NCBI RefSeq assembly: GCF_012927185.1
Contig: NZ_JABBGB010000003.1
Coordinates: 806,001-870,000, forward strand
Direction of reading: 5' to 3'
DNA from: Pseudoflavitalea sp. G-6-1-2
GTDB lineage: Bacteria; Bacteroidota; Bacteroidia; Chitinophagales; Chitinophagaceae
Length of the DNA stretch: 64,000 bases
A program made the translations under genes and the position numbers. Shown here in pieces: positions 41,224-51,586 of this stretch. The notes beneath the pieces were generated by a model. That model made no database searches. It had not been told where the DNA came from and saw only the letters and a program-made list of their open reading frames with translations. Position 1 is the stretch's first letter; every line of letters begins with the position of its first letter.

Positions 41224-41871
41224 ATGAAAAAGATCCTAGCGTTAATGTTATGCGTTGCTGCATCAACCTCTGTTTATAGTCAGATTCGAATCGGAGTGAA
41301 AGGAGGTCCAAACCTTTCCAATCAGCGGACCCGCACCAGAGGCATGAACAGCGCCGGCAACCTCGATTACATAACAGGTTTTCAGACCGGATTAACCAGT
41401 GATATCAAACTCACCAGTACGCTTCACCTCAGACCGGAACTGCAGTATACAGCCAAAGGCAGTCAGGGAAAGGGGGATGGAATAAAAGTAAAATCCAATC
41501 CCGGTTATCTTGAACTGCCATTGAACCTGGTGGTTTATCGTGAGGGGGCGAAGCTCAGTTACTATGCAGGTGTTGGTCCGGTGCTTGCTTACGGGATATC
41601 AGGCAAATACAAATTCAACGACAGCAGCAACGATCTATTCGGTAAAGACGGAACGTACCGCCGGTTCGAGCTTGGGTTCAATATCGTTGCAGGCATCGAT
41701 CTGCCTGGTGGATTTACCGCAGCACTGAACTTCAACCGGGCAATAACGAAAGCATGGAGCAATACCATTCATGTTACCGATATGCAGGGAAATGACAGGG
41801 GTACATTGCATACGTATGCCAGGAATTTCTCATTAGGCATCAGCGTTGGATACTTCTTCTACAAAAAGTAG
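41224..41871 (+). CDS. outer membrane beta-barrel protein (PorT-like family)
   Basis: 215 residues with a signal peptide (ending SVYSQ). The mature part opens IRIGVKGGPNLSNQ and continues in alternating amphipathic strands (LHLRPELQYTAKGSQG, GYLELPLNLVVYREG) ending in an aromatic C-terminus, the pattern of the Bacteroidota outer-membrane beta-barrel family. An 8-stranded barrel is likely. A terminator follows. Confidence 0.87.
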   Translation: MKKILALMLCVAASTSVYSQIRIGVKGGPNLSNQRTRTRGMNSAGNLDYITGFQTGLTSDIKLTSTLHLRPELQYTAKGSQGKGDGIKVKSNPGYLELPLNLVVYREGAKLSYYAGVGPVLAYGISGKYKFNDSSNDLFGKDGTYRRFELGFNIVAGIDLPGGFTAALNFNRAITKAWSNTIHVTDMQGNDRGTLHTYARNFSLGISVGYFFYKK

Positions 41872-41886
41872 ATAACAGAACATACA

Positions 41887-41916
41887 GAAGGGCGGATTTT
41901 TCCGCCCTTCCTTTTT
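41887..41916 (+). terminator. Rho-independent terminator after beta-barrel gene
   Basis: GAAGGGCGGA, loop TTTT, TCCGCCCTTC, then CTTTTT. Confidence 0.9.
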
Positions 41917-41977
41917 GGTGCAACATTGACCTGAAAAAAGGTATATTTAGCCCATACTACTACTAAACATTCATGGT

Positions 41978-44932
41978 ATGACTAAAATGCCCCTTTTATT
42001 CATGGCAGTATTGTGTTCTACTGCCGCCCTGGCGCAGAAAAAGCCGCTGGATCATTCGGTATACGATGGCTGGCAAAGCATCAGCGAAAGGGTTATCAGC
42101 AACAATGGAAAATATGTGGCCTATACCATCACGCCACAGGAAGGCGATGGAACATTGGTGATCCAGGCAACAGACAAATCGTTCAAAAAGGAATTTCCGC
42201 GCGGAGCCAATCCCGTTATCACGCCGGATAACCGGTTTGTACTGTTCAGAGTGAAGCCCTTCTTCAAAGACACACGCGAAGCGCGCATCAAAAAGAAGAA
42301 ACCGGAGGATATGCCCAAAGACACATTGGTGGTCTTCGAATTCGGCAAGGACAGCATCCTTCGTGTACCCAATATCAAAGGTTTCAAAACGCCCGAAAAA
42401 GGAACAGGGCAATGGATGGCTTACCTGCTCGAAAAAGCGGCGCCACCCGTTCTTCCCAAACCTGCGCCTGATTCACTCGCACAGCTGAGCAATCTGGAGA
42501 AGATGGCCGACAGCCTCGTACGTGTGAGCGACAGCCTCCGCAAAAAAGCAACAGAAGCCCGCACGAAGGGCCTCAGCATATTGCAGCCTGCAAAAAAAGA
42601 AAGCAAGTCCGCACCTAAACCCGGCGATCCTGTTGAAGAAGGAACCGAACTGGTGCTGCGCAACCTCTACACCGGTGAAGAAAAAAGATACCAGTTGGTA
42701 TCCGACTACCTCTTCAGCGAAAAAGGAAATGTGCTGCTGATAGAAACAACCCGCAAAAATTCCGATACGCTCCGGCAGTCGCTGGTACTCTGGACGAAAC
42801 TTCCGGAAGGGACCACTGATACGGTTATGCGCAAATTCAACGAAGCACGCAACTACTCCTTCGACAAGGAAGGAACACAGTTATCCTTCATGGCGGAGCG
42901 CGACAGCGTTTCCAAAGCGCTCACCAAATTCTTCCGTCTCTGGTACTACAAACCTGGCTACGACAGTGCACGCATCCGTGCAGACCGCAGTACGGCGGGC
43001 GTTCCATCGGGATACACCGTAACGGAAAATTATCCTGCCACATTCAGCAGAGATGGAAAGAAACTGTATTTCGGATTATCGCCCATCCGCAAACCGAAAG
43101 ACACTTCGCTGGTAGACTTCGAAACAGCACGCCTCGATATCTGGCATTACAACGACGATTATCTGCAACCTCAGCAACTGGTGAATCTTTCCCGCGATCA
43201 GCGCAAAGCATATATGGCGGTACTGAATTCTCCGGAGGCAAGTACAGTGGTATCGTTATCGAATCCTGATTTTGATAATGCCGCATTGGTGGATGAAGGC
43301 AACGCAGACTATGTACTGGTTACCTCCACCAAAAACAATCGCGTAGCATCACAATGGCAGGGATTCACTATGTCTGATGCCTATATCGTATCAACACAGG
43401 ATGGATCGCGCAAACTGGTGAAACAGAAGATCCGCGGCGGTTACAGCGCATCACCCTCCGGTAAATTCATCATCTGGTACGATGCTGCTTCAAAACAATA
43501 TTTCACTTACGAAGTAGCTACCGGAACCACGCGCAATATCACACAGAAGATCACTACACATCTCTGGGACGATGAAGATGATCATCCCGATGATCCCGAT
43601 GATTTCGGTATTGCAGACTGGACAGAAAACGATGCAACCGTACTCATTTACGATCGTTACGATGTATGGCAATGCGATCCCACAGGCGCTGCGGCCCCCA
43701 TCAATGTAACGGACGGATATGGCAGAAAGAACAGAATCATACTTCGCATACAAAGCACAGATAAAGAAGCCAGATTTGTGAAGCGCGATGAGCAGCTCAT
43801 CATTGGTGGCCTCAACAGAAACAATAAGTACAACGGCATATTCACTAAAAAACTGGATGTAACCGGCGAGCCGGTACAACTGTATCAGGGCCCTAATGCA
43901 TTGGGGCTTGCAGGAAAAGCCAAAGATGCATCCATGTACATGCTCTCAGTAGCAAACGTGCAGGAACCTGCGAACATCAACGTTTCTGCTGATCTGAAAA
44001 CTTTCACCAAACTCAGTGATATCAATCCGCAACAAAAAGAATACAACTGGCTCACCGCCGAGCTGGTGAAATGGAAAATGTTCGACGGAAAAGAATCTGA
44101 AGGACTTCTCTTCAAACCCGAAAATTTCGATCCTAAGAAAAAGTATCCTGTGATTCTTTACTTCTACGAACGCGATGCAGATGGTTTGTACAATTACCGT
44201 AATCCGGCGCCAAGCGCCTCAACCATCAACATTCCATGGTTTGTGAGCAATGGCTATCTCGTATTCGATCCCAATATTTACTACAAGAACGGACAGCCGG
44301 GAGAAAGCGCTTACAACTCCGTTGTATCTGCAGCGAAGATGCTGGCCAAACTTGGGTATGTAGATTCAACCAAAATGGCCATACAAGGCCAGAGCTGGGG
44401 AGGATATCAGGTTTCTTATCTCGTAACAAGAACGAATATGTTTGCAGCTGCAGGCGCCGGCGCACCTGTAGCGAATATGACCAGTGCTTATGGTGGTATC
44501 AGATGGGGCAGTGGCATGAACAGACAGTTCCAGTACGAGCGCACGCAAAGCCGCATCGGCGCTACATTGTGGCAGAGACAGGATCTTTATCTGAAGAACT
44601 CTCCGCTTTTCCATGCACCGAAAGTAACAACGCCATTGCTGATTATGCACAACGATCAGGATGGAGCAGTGCCATGGTATCAGGGTATCGAATACTTCAC
44701 TGCACTGCGCAGACTGGGCAAAAAAGTATGGATGCTTCAGTATAACGGAGAAGATCACAACCTCGTAGAACGCAGGAACAGAAAGGATCTGAGCATTCGT
44801 CTCAGTCAGTTCTTCGATCATTACCTGAAAGGTGCGCCTGCAGCAAAATGGATTGCAGAAGGAGTACCTGCGATAGACAAAGGAATCGATTGGGGAACGG
44901 AAGTGAAGGGAGAAACGAAAGCGGGTTTCTGA
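41978..44932 (+). CDS. S9 family prolyl oligopeptidase-type peptidase
   Basis: 984 residues with a signal peptide (ending AALAQ). A beta-propeller-like N-terminal part spans about 30-680. The alpha/beta hydrolase domain at the C-terminus contains the nucleophile AIQGQSWGGYQVSYL, the acid MHNDQDGAVPW and the histidine EDHNLVE. Such periplasmic or outer-envelope enzymes cut oligopeptides. A lysine-rich insert (KKKKPEDMPK) and a helical Ala/Lys segment near 170-210 interrupt the propeller region, which accounts for the extra length over usual family members (about 650-750). Confidence 0.9.
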   Translation: MTKMPLLFMAVLCSTAALAQKKPLDHSVYDGWQSISERVISNNGKYVAYTITPQEGDGTLVIQATDKSFKKEFPRGANPVITPDNRFVLFRVKPFFKDTREARIKKKKPEDMPKDTLVVFEFGKDSILRVPNIKGFKTPEKGTGQWMAYLLEKAAPPVLPKPAPDSLAQLSNLEKMADSLVRVSDSLRKKATEARTKGLSILQPAKKESKSAPKPGDPVEEGTELVLRNLYTGEEKRYQLVSDYLFSEKGNVLLIETTRKNSDTLRQSLVLWTKLPEGTTDTVMRKFNEARNYSFDKEGTQLSFMAERDSVSKALTKFFRLWYYKPGYDSARIRADRSTAGVPSGYTVTENYPATFSRDGKKLYFGLSPIRKPKDTSLVDFETARLDIWHYNDDYLQPQQLVNLSRDQRKAYMAVLNSPEASTVVSLSNPDFDNAALVDEGNADYVLVTSTKNNRVASQWQGFTMSDAYIVSTQDGSRKLVKQKIRGGYSASPSGKFIIWYDAASKQYFTYEVATGTTRNITQKITTHLWDDEDDHPDDPDDFGIADWTENDATVLIYDRYDVWQCDPTGAAAPINVTDGYGRKNRIILRIQSTDKEARFVKRDEQLIIGGLNRNNKYNGIFTKKLDVTGEPVQLYQGPNALGLAGKAKDASMYMLSVANVQEPANINVSADLKTFTKLSDINPQQKEYNWLTAELVKWKMFDGKESEGLLFKPENFDPKKKYPVILYFYERDADGLYNYRNPAPSASTINIPWFVSNGYLVFDPNIYYKNGQPGESAYNSVVSAAKMLAKLGYVDSTKMAIQGQSWGGYQVSYLVTRTNMFAAAGAGAPVANMTSAYGGIRWGSGMNRQFQYERTQSRIGATLWQRQDLYLKNSPLFHAPKVTTPLLIMHNDQDGAVPWYQGIEYFTALRRLGKKVWMLQYNGEDHNLVERRNRKDLSIRLSQFFDHYLKGAPAAKWIAEGVPAIDKGIDWGTEVKGETKAGF

Positions 44933-44958
44933 TATCAGTAAAAATAAAACATAACACA

Positions 44959-44989
44959 ACGGGCAGACTGATTGGTCTGCCCGTTCTTA
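44959..44989. terminator. terminator between S9 peptidase and convergent gene
   Basis: ACGGGCAGAC and GTCTGCCCGT form a 10-bp stem with a 6-base loop. TTCTT follows on the plus strand; the minus side has only a weak T run. Confidence 0.8.
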
Positions 44990-45017
44990 TTGGTTGAAAG
45001 TATAAATTTATTGTGCA

Positions 45018-45734
45018 TCACGCTGCAGTGGACAAATACCTCACCAGACATCGCTTCGCAACGGGCAACAACGTCTCATCCAGCGGAAAACTCAGATCCG
45101 TTTCTATCGAATACACTGCCGGATTCGGAAGATCTTTTCTCAACCGCAACAACTCCGTCTTAATATTCTCATACGAATTCGAAATATTCCGCGTCCACTG
45201 ATCTAAATACTCTGTTCTGATGGCGCGGTATTTTTCTTCGTGATTCTCAAAGATACTGAGCTTGTACTGATACACACGCGTGATGCGGTAAGAGCCGTCG
45301 CTGAGAAAGAAATATCCTTCGTGGCTGTCGAGCGGAATAAGTCCAACAGGAAAGATCGTCAACTGATCTTCCACAAACTCATAAATGGCAGTTCCACTGC
45401 TGATGGTGGTTTGTATCTCTGCCGTTGCATAATTGATGATGTCTTCCAGCTCCTGCATCAGCTCATCGTCTTCAATGATCTGTTCGTACAGCAACTGCAA
45501 TTGTTTTATCTGAAAGCCGGTAAGTTTTTTGGGGAAATGCTCCTGCAAATACTTTTTGTTATTGCGCAGCGCAACAAGATTGTTGTAATGAAAGATCACA
45601 TCTGAAAGTTGCGGATAGAGCCGGTTCTCATTGAAATATTTATTCACTTCCTGCAGATAGGCGAGCAGGGTATATTTCTTCAGTTCAAAATCTACATATC
45701 CTTCGGCAAACCAGGTTTCGGAGAGTGTAACCAT
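45018..45734 (-). CDS. hypothetical cytoplasmic protein
   Basis: 238 residues without signal peptide or membrane segment. Charged and helical in the first half (LLYEQIIEDDELMQELEDII), with a beta-rich middle (IYEFVEDQLTIFPVGLIPLDSHEGYFFL). I do not recognise a family or catalytic motif. It lies between the S9 peptidase terminator and the fecR gene, reading in the same direction as fecR 52 bases away. Confidence 0.7.
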   Translation of the reverse strand: MVTLSETWFAEGYVDFELKKYTLLAYLQEVNKYFNENRLYPQLSDVIFHYNNLVALRNNKKYLQEHFPKKLTGFQIKQLQLLYEQIIEDDELMQELEDIINYATAEIQTTISSGTAIYEFVEDQLTIFPVGLIPLDSHEGYFFLSDGSYRITRVYQYKLSIFENHEEKYRAIRTEYLDQWTRNISNSYENIKTELLRLRKDLPNPAVYSIETDLSFPLDETLLPVAKRCLVRYLSTAA

Positions 45735-45786
45735 AAATAAAAGTTTTATGACGCTCTGCTATCCTGAATATACGAAGATTAACGGA

Positions 45787-46962
45787 TTATTCCTCTATCA
45801 GTTTTTTGCCTTCCACCTTCAGATTGATATTGCCGGAACTCAGTACGCGCAGGATGCTGCTGAGCGGAAGATTTCTTTCGATCTTTCCCGAAAAGATTTC
45901 GGATGAAGGATTGCTCTTGTACTCCAGCTCCAGATCGTACCAACGCGCAAGCTGACGCAATATGCTGCGGGTATCTGTTTTATCGAACTGAAAATATCCT
46001 TTCACCCAGGCGGTGGATAGTAACGGATCTACTTCTTTCACGCTGATATTTCCCTGGTTTTGCAATTGCGCCTGTCTCCCTGGTTCGAGCAGGACAGACT
46101 TCTGTGTATTGTTCACTTTAACGGATCCTTCGAGCAGTGTAACCAATGCCTGTGGTTCATCTTCATAATTCATCACATTGAAATGCGTGCCGAGCACCTG
46201 TATATTCATCTGATTGTTCTTCACAATAAAGGGCATGTCTTTATTGGCTTCGACCTCAAAATATGCTTCGCCCGTGAGTTCTACTCTTCGTTCACCGTCT
46301 TTGAACTGAACCGGATAACGAAGCGTGGATGCCACATTCAGCCAGACTCTTGAACCATCGGAAAGCGTGAGCTGATAAGGCCTTCCTCCACGCGGCACTA
46401 TCACTGTGTGCATGGCTGTAGTGGGTGTAATGGGGGATACGTTATATGCAATGGACCCATCCCGGAGTTTCTTTACTGTAGCATGGCCGGCTATTTGTCC
46501 ATTTGCCTGTTTATCGAGCGCAAGCTGCTGTCCGTCTTCAGTTACAAGGATGGTCTGAGCAGTATTTGGTTCTATCGCTGGTGGATTTTGCTGCTCCTTT
46601 TTTTCAGCAAGAGGAGTGGTGCTGGGGCGTTTCATCAACCAGAAAACAGCCAGTGCAGCTACAAGAAGTAGAGAAGCTGCAACAGCTGAAGGCCACCAGC
46701 GGCGTGCTTTTCCGATGGATGGTGTTTGCTCCTGATGCTGCACTATCTGTTGCAGCATCTGATCCCAGTTAACGGTTCGTGATTCATCGCGCAGCTCACC
46801 GGATTTGGCACGTTCCCATAACAACTGATACTCCTCCGGCAATGCAACATCCTCCTCATCCATGCCATGAACAAGTATCAGCAATTCATCCAGTTCTCCG
46901 GAGCTGATGGTTTTGTTCTGATAGCGGGATAGGAGATACCTTACCCTGTCTTGTATTTCCAT
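45787..46962 (-). CDS. FecR-family anti-sigma factor
   Basis: 391 residues. A cytoplasmic N-terminal domain (1-85) is followed by a single transmembrane helix (AVAASLLLVAALAVFWLMK, about 90-110) and a periplasmic FecR domain (VIVPRGGRPYQLTLSDGSRVWLN is its hallmark, ending before FEVEANKDMPFIV) and a C-terminal STN-contacting domain (FSGKIERNLPLSSILRVL). It should hold the divergent ECF sigma factor inactive until the STN domain of the SusC protein at 47869 signals ligand binding. Confidence 0.92.
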   Translation of the reverse strand: MEIQDRVRYLLSRYQNKTISSGELDELLILVHGMDEEDVALPEEYQLLWERAKSGELRDESRTVNWDQMLQQIVQHQEQTPSIGKARRWWPSAVAASLLLVAALAVFWLMKRPSTTPLAEKKEQQNPPAIEPNTAQTILVTEDGQQLALDKQANGQIAGHATVKKLRDGSIAYNVSPITPTTAMHTVIVPRGGRPYQLTLSDGSRVWLNVASTLRYPVQFKDGERRVELTGEAYFEVEANKDMPFIVKNNQMNIQVLGTHFNVMNYEDEPQALVTLLEGSVKVNNTQKSVLLEPGRQAQLQNQGNISVKEVDPLLSTAWVKGYFQFDKTDTRSILRQLARWYDLELEYKSNPSSEIFSGKIERNLPLSSILRVLSSGNINLKVEGKKLIEE

Positions 46963-47110
46963 ACAATAGGTTTTATTTGTTGTTATGGGGCCGTATGCAC
47001 AGTAAAGACAGTCGGCACTGTAATTATAACTATTGATCCAACATATTTTTTTTCATCACCTGTGTATATGATTTTTTTAGTAAACTTGCCCTGGAAGCCG
47101 CCCAACCAAA

Positions 47111-47677
47111 ATGAGTACTCACAACCATACTGCCCCCGGCTATTCAGAATTTCTGCACCTGTTCAACACATACAGGGAACCGGTACTGGCGTATATCCGT
47201 ACCATTACGGCAGATCATGATGTGGCGGAAGAACTCACACAAAACATCTTTCTCAAACTCTGGCTGAAACGCCTTCAATTCTCCGAAATAGAAAACAAAG
47301 ACCAGTACATTTTCCGCATGGCACACAATGCCAGCATGAACTGGTTCAAGAAGCTTGCACTCGATGCAAGGCTTGCCGGCGAAGTGAAACGCCGCATGAA
47401 GCTTGAGAACAATAATGTAGAAGACCATATCGCACACAGAGAAGCCAATGCGCTGCTCGAAAAAGCTTTGAACACTTTACCTCCTCAGCGCAGAAAGGTA
47501 TTCGAACTCAGCAGAAGACAGGGCATGAAACTTTCCGAGATTGCGAGCCATCTCAATATATCGAAACACACAGCCAACAATCATTTGGTTACTGCCTTAT
47601 CCCAGATCAGGGAATACTTCGCAATGCATTGCGGAGATACCGCCTTTCTTATCCTTGTATTGTCGCATGCATTATAG
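47111..47677 (+). CDS. ECF sigma factor of a FecIR-type system
   Basis: 188 residues. Region 2 spans YREPVLAYIRTITADHDVAEELTQNIFLKLW, and region 4 reads FELSRRQGMKLSEIASHLNIS followed by KHTANNHLVTALSQIREYF. Divergent from fecR with about 150 bases between starts. Predicted target is the SusC/SusD operon immediately downstream. The C-terminal tail (CGDTAFLILVLSHAL) is hydrophobic, unusual but seen in other members. Confidence 0.92.
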   Translation: MSTHNHTAPGYSEFLHLFNTYREPVLAYIRTITADHDVAEELTQNIFLKLWLKRLQFSEIENKDQYIFRMAHNASMNWFKKLALDARLAGEVKRRMKLENNNVEDHIAHREANALLEKALNTLPPQRRKVFELSRRQGMKLSEIASHLNISKHTANNHLVTALSQIREYFAMHCGDTAFLILVLSHAL

Positions 47678-47868
47678 TGCGCAGAAATTATTTTTCTTTC
47701 CCTTAGCTACAATTCTTTTCTCATGGGTCTATGTACGTAAAGAGGCCACGTTTTCGGATGCATCTGCAAGGCATCCGAAAAAAAGAACCGCCACAACTGT
47801 AATTGCGGCGGTATTGTTCCGGGGTCTCTGATAATAACTAGCAGGCTATTATTTAAAACCCAAAACTG

Positions 47869-50800
47869 GTGCAAATTATGCATTTCCTGAATTCCAGGGA
47901 ACGGCGCTTTTTCTGCATGCGCGCTGCCCCTGCCAAAACTATCTGGTTAGGTATGAGATTAACTGCCCTTCTGCTTACTGTACTTGTATGCCAGGTTGCT
48001 GCCAAAAGCTTCTCGCAACAGGTTACGTGGTCCGGAAAAAATGTTCCGCTGGAAAAACTCTTTCCGGTGATCGAACGGCAAACAGGCTACGTGGTATTTT
48101 ACAATTACAATGCTTTAAAACAGGCAAAACAGGTAACTGCCGAGGCGCATAACATGCCGCTGAAACAGTTTCTGGAACTCTGTTTCAAAGAACAGCCGCT
48201 CAGTTTTACCATCGAAGGCAAAACCATTGTGGTGGCGCCGAAGAAAGAACCGCAGCCCATTCTGCAATTGTTTCCCACACTGATCGATATCAGGGGAAAA
48301 GTGGTGAACGAATCCGGTGAACCCATCGATAATGTTACCGTTACCGTAAAGGGAACCAAAACAGCCACCACTACGGATGCCGATGGCATTTTCTGGCTGA
48401 GGAATGTAAAAGAGCAATGCATCATTGTTTTCTCCGGCGTAAATATCGAAGTGTATGAGCTGGAGATCAAAGGCAATCGTGACTTTGCCATTGTGCGGCT
48501 CAAAACAAAGATCACTGCACTCACCGAAGTGAGCATCAGCATCAACACCGGTTATCAGACAATCTCCAAAGAACGCAGTGCGGGCTCTTACTCTAAACCT
48601 GATATGAAAGTGCTGCGCGACAGATCGGGCACCATGAATATCCTGCAAAGACTCGATGGCCTTGTACCAGGGCTCACCATCAACAATGCTCCCGGCGCCA
48701 GACAAAACCCACTGCTGATACGCGGTCTCTCCACCATCGGCATACCCGACGGTGAAGGCGGTTATGCAGGCACCAACAGAAGTCCTTTGTATGTGGTGGA
48801 TGGTATTCCCATGGACGATGTATCTTCCATTAATCCGCAGGACGTTGCAGATATTACTGTTCTCAAAGATGCCACTGCTGCTTCCATCTGGGGCGCCAGA
48901 GCTTCCAACGGAGTGATTGTGATAGAAACAAAAAAAGCCGGAGAGAACGATAAACTCCGCATTCAGTACGATGCTTTCGTGAACTTTCAGGGCAAGCCCG
49001 ATCTCGGTTACATCCCCACCATGAACAGCCGCCAGTTCATCGAAACATCCAAAGAAATGTTCGCTCCGGAACTGAATCCATGGAACAGCCTCACAGGCGA
49101 TTCCGACAATGGAAGAACCGGCGTAGCGCCGCATCAGGTGATCATGTACAACCGGTACAGAGGATTGATCACCGAGGCGCAGGCCAACAAAAGTCTCGAT
49201 AGTCTGGCCAGCCTCGACAACAGAGGCCAGATCAAAGATCTCTGGTATCGCAATGCTCTGCTGATGAATCATACATTGTCCGTTTCAGGAGGAGGCAGAG
49301 TGCATTCGTTCTACGGATCTGTTGCCTATACCAACACACAATCCAACCGTCCCGGTGAAAAGAACAATGCCTATAAGATCAATCTTCGTCAGGATCTGCG
49401 TTTCAACAGACATATCAATTTCTTTCTCATCACAGATCTTACCAACACTGTAACGTCAGCGAAGAACAATCCTGCAATAGACAACCGTTTTTATCCTTAT
49501 CAGTTATTCAGAGATGGCAACGGAAAAAATCTGAGTGTGCCGTACATGGGTATGCTCAGCGATTCTGTACGCATATCCAATCAGGCAAGAAGCCGCATCG
49601 ATCTCGATTACAATCCGCTCGATGAAGTGGGCAGAGCAAAAACAGAAAGCAATGCACTGCTCGCCAGAATTACCGGAGGGGTTACAGCGAAGCTGCTGGA
49701 CGGACTGCGGTTCGAAGGTGTTTACGGCTATGTGCGAGGCGCAAACAAAACCACTTTTCTCGAAGACCTCAGCAACTATGGTGTGAGAACTGAAATAGTA
49801 CAGTTCACCAGCGCAGGTGCTCCGGGCTCGACACCTGTGTACTATCTTCCTATCAATGGCAGCAGGTACACGGCTTCGGAAGCATCTCAGCGAAACTACA
49901 CGGTTCGCAATCAGCTCATCTACGATCAGGGCTGGCAGAACAGGAAACATCAGTTGATAATGATGGCCGGACAGGAAGCGCAGGAGGCGCTCTCCATCTC
50001 CACCCGAAGCCTTGTGCGCGGATACAACGAACTGCTGCAAACCTACGGCTCAGTAGACTATCTGAAACTGGGATCACAAGGCGTGCCTTCACCTGTGATC
50101 GCCAACAACATCGGCAGAAGCGTACTCACCAATGATGCATTCCGCAAATCGGAAATACAAACCCGATTCACCAGCTGGTATGCAAACCTTGCTTACACAT
50201 TCGACAGAAAATATGCGCTCAACGCCAGCTGGCGTATCGATAAAAGCAATCTCTTCGGATTGCAGAAATCTGCGCAGAACCGCTCTGTATGGAGCGTTGG
50301 CGGAAAATGGACCATCAGCGACGAAGCCTTCATGCAGGACCAAAGCTGGCTCGATATGCTGGCATTGCGCGCTACCTACGGCATCACAGGAAACTCTCCT
50401 GCGCCAGGCACTGCATCGTCCTACGATATCCTCAGCGCACAGAGCAGCAATTTTCTGCCCGGCGGTGTTGGTCTGCGCATCACTACTCCCGGCAACGATA
50501 AACTCACATGGGAAAGCACGCAGACCATCAATGTCGGATTCGATTTCGGCATCTTCAACAACACCCTCACCGGTTCGGTTGACCTGTACAGTAAGAAAAC
50601 TGAAAACCTCATCGGCGATCTGGCCGTGAACGGATATACCGGTTATGCCTCCATCATCGGAAACTTCGGCGATATGCAGAACAGAGGAATCGAGTTGAGT
50701 CTCAACTCCTGCAACATCCGTTCAAAAGACTGGAAATGGAATACCATTTTCACCATGGCCTACAACAAAAATGAGATCACACGCCTGAACAGTGTAGCGC

Positions 50801-51561
50801 CGATCACCACCGGCGATCAGAAAGTGATGGAGTCTTACATGACGGGTTATGCAGCCTTCGCTGTATTTGCCTACAAGTACGCAGGTCTCGATGTTATGGG
50901 CGATCCGCAGATCTATGCAGGCGATAAATTAACCAAAGAAAGAAATGTTGCCAGCCTCGACGATATTCAATACGCAGGCACATTCCAGCCGATATGGAGT
51001 GGTGGCCTCAGCAATTCTGTTTCGTACAAAGCCATCAGACTTTCTGTAAATGCTGTGTACAATCTGGGGCATGTGATGCGCCGCGATGTGGATCCTTTCT
51101 ATGCTGTCAACTGGATCTATGCAGGTTGGGTAGATCATGGAAATGTACTGAGCCTGAGCAGCAACAGCGGTTTCACAGGAGGCAACTTCAGCCCCATATT
51201 CCTCAATCGCTGGAAGAAAGCCGGTGATGAAGCCATCACGGATATTCCTTCTTATGATCCGAATTCTTCGGAAGCCATGAGCAGACGCGACATCGAGTAT
51301 TTCAGAAAGGCCAACAAAAATGTTGTGAGTGCCTCCTACATCAAGATCAGGGATATCACACTGGCCTACAGTCTGCCGCAACAACTGATCCGCAGAATAA
51401 AAACGGATGATATTACGCTGCGGGTTCAGCTCTCCAACATCATGCTCTGGAAAGGAAACAAAGACGGCATCGATCCGGAGTTCCACAATGCTGCCTGGGG
51501 CGTAAGATCTGTGCCGGTAAATCAGGGATCTGTAACAGTTGGACTGAACGTCAGATTCTGA
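47869..51561 (+). CDS. SusC/RagA-family TonB-linked outer membrane transporter with STN domain
   Basis: 1230 residues. After a signal peptide, an STN signalling domain (about 55-125, VPLEKLFPVIERQTGYVVFYNY) precedes a carboxypeptidase-like domain (IDIRGKVVNESGEPIDNVTVTVKG), the plug (LQRLDGLVPGLTINNAPG, PLLIRGLSTIG, ATAASIWGARASNGVIVIETKK) and a barrel ending in an aromatic residue. The STN domain marks it as one that talks to FecR. Substrate unknown; loci of this kind import oligosaccharides, peptides or other large ligands. Confidence 0.95.
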   Translation: MQIMHFLNSRERRFFCMRAAPAKTIWLGMRLTALLLTVLVCQVAAKSFSQQVTWSGKNVPLEKLFPVIERQTGYVVFYNYNALKQAKQVTAEAHNMPLKQFLELCFKEQPLSFTIEGKTIVVAPKKEPQPILQLFPTLIDIRGKVVNESGEPIDNVTVTVKGTKTATTTDADGIFWLRNVKEQCIIVFSGVNIEVYELEIKGNRDFAIVRLKTKITALTEVSISINTGYQTISKERSAGSYSKPDMKVLRDRSGTMNILQRLDGLVPGLTINNAPGARQNPLLIRGLSTIGIPDGEGGYAGTNRSPLYVVDGIPMDDVSSINPQDVADITVLKDATAASIWGARASNGVIVIETKKAGENDKLRIQYDAFVNFQGKPDLGYIPTMNSRQFIETSKEMFAPELNPWNSLTGDSDNGRTGVAPHQVIMYNRYRGLITEAQANKSLDSLASLDNRGQIKDLWYRNALLMNHTLSVSGGGRVHSFYGSVAYTNTQSNRPGEKNNAYKINLRQDLRFNRHINFFLITDLTNTVTSAKNNPAIDNRFYPYQLFRDGNGKNLSVPYMGMLSDSVRISNQARSRIDLDYNPLDEVGRAKTESNALLARITGGVTAKLLDGLRFEGVYGYVRGANKTTFLEDLSNYGVRTEIVQFTSAGAPGSTPVYYLPINGSRYTASEASQRNYTVRNQLIYDQGWQNRKHQLIMMAGQEAQEALSISTRSLVRGYNELLQTYGSVDYLKLGSQGVPSPVIANNIGRSVLTNDAFRKSEIQTRFTSWYANLAYTFDRKYALNASWRIDKSNLFGLQKSAQNRSVWSVGGKWTISDEAFMQDQSWLDMLALRATYGITGNSPAPGTASSYDILSAQSSNFLPGGVGLRITTPGNDKLTWESTQTINVGFDFGIFNNTLTGSVDLYSKKTENLIGDLAVNGYTGYASIIGNFGDMQNRGIELSLNSCNIRSKDWKWNTIFTMAYNKNEITRLNSVAPITTGDQKVMESYMTGYAAFAVFAYKYAGLDVMGDPQIYAGDKLTKERNVASLDDIQYAGTFQPIWSGGLSNSVSYKAIRLSVNAVYNLGHVMRRDVDPFYAVNWIYAGWVDHGNVLSLSSNSGFTGGNFSPIFLNRWKKAGDEAITDIPSYDPNSSEAMSRRDIEYFRKANKNVVSASYIKIRDITLAYSLPQQLIRRIKTDDITLRVQLSNIMLWKGNKDGIDPEFHNAAWGVRSVPVNQGSVTVGLNVRF

Positions 51562-51586
51562 TCCATTCACTTCTAAAACCGAAACA

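Noticed and set aside
47752-47780. Hairpin TTTCGGATGC/GCATCCGAAA after the ECF sigma gene as a terminator
   Set aside because: No T run follows on either strand (A run on plus, CGTGG on minus), so it does not fit a Rho-independent terminator.
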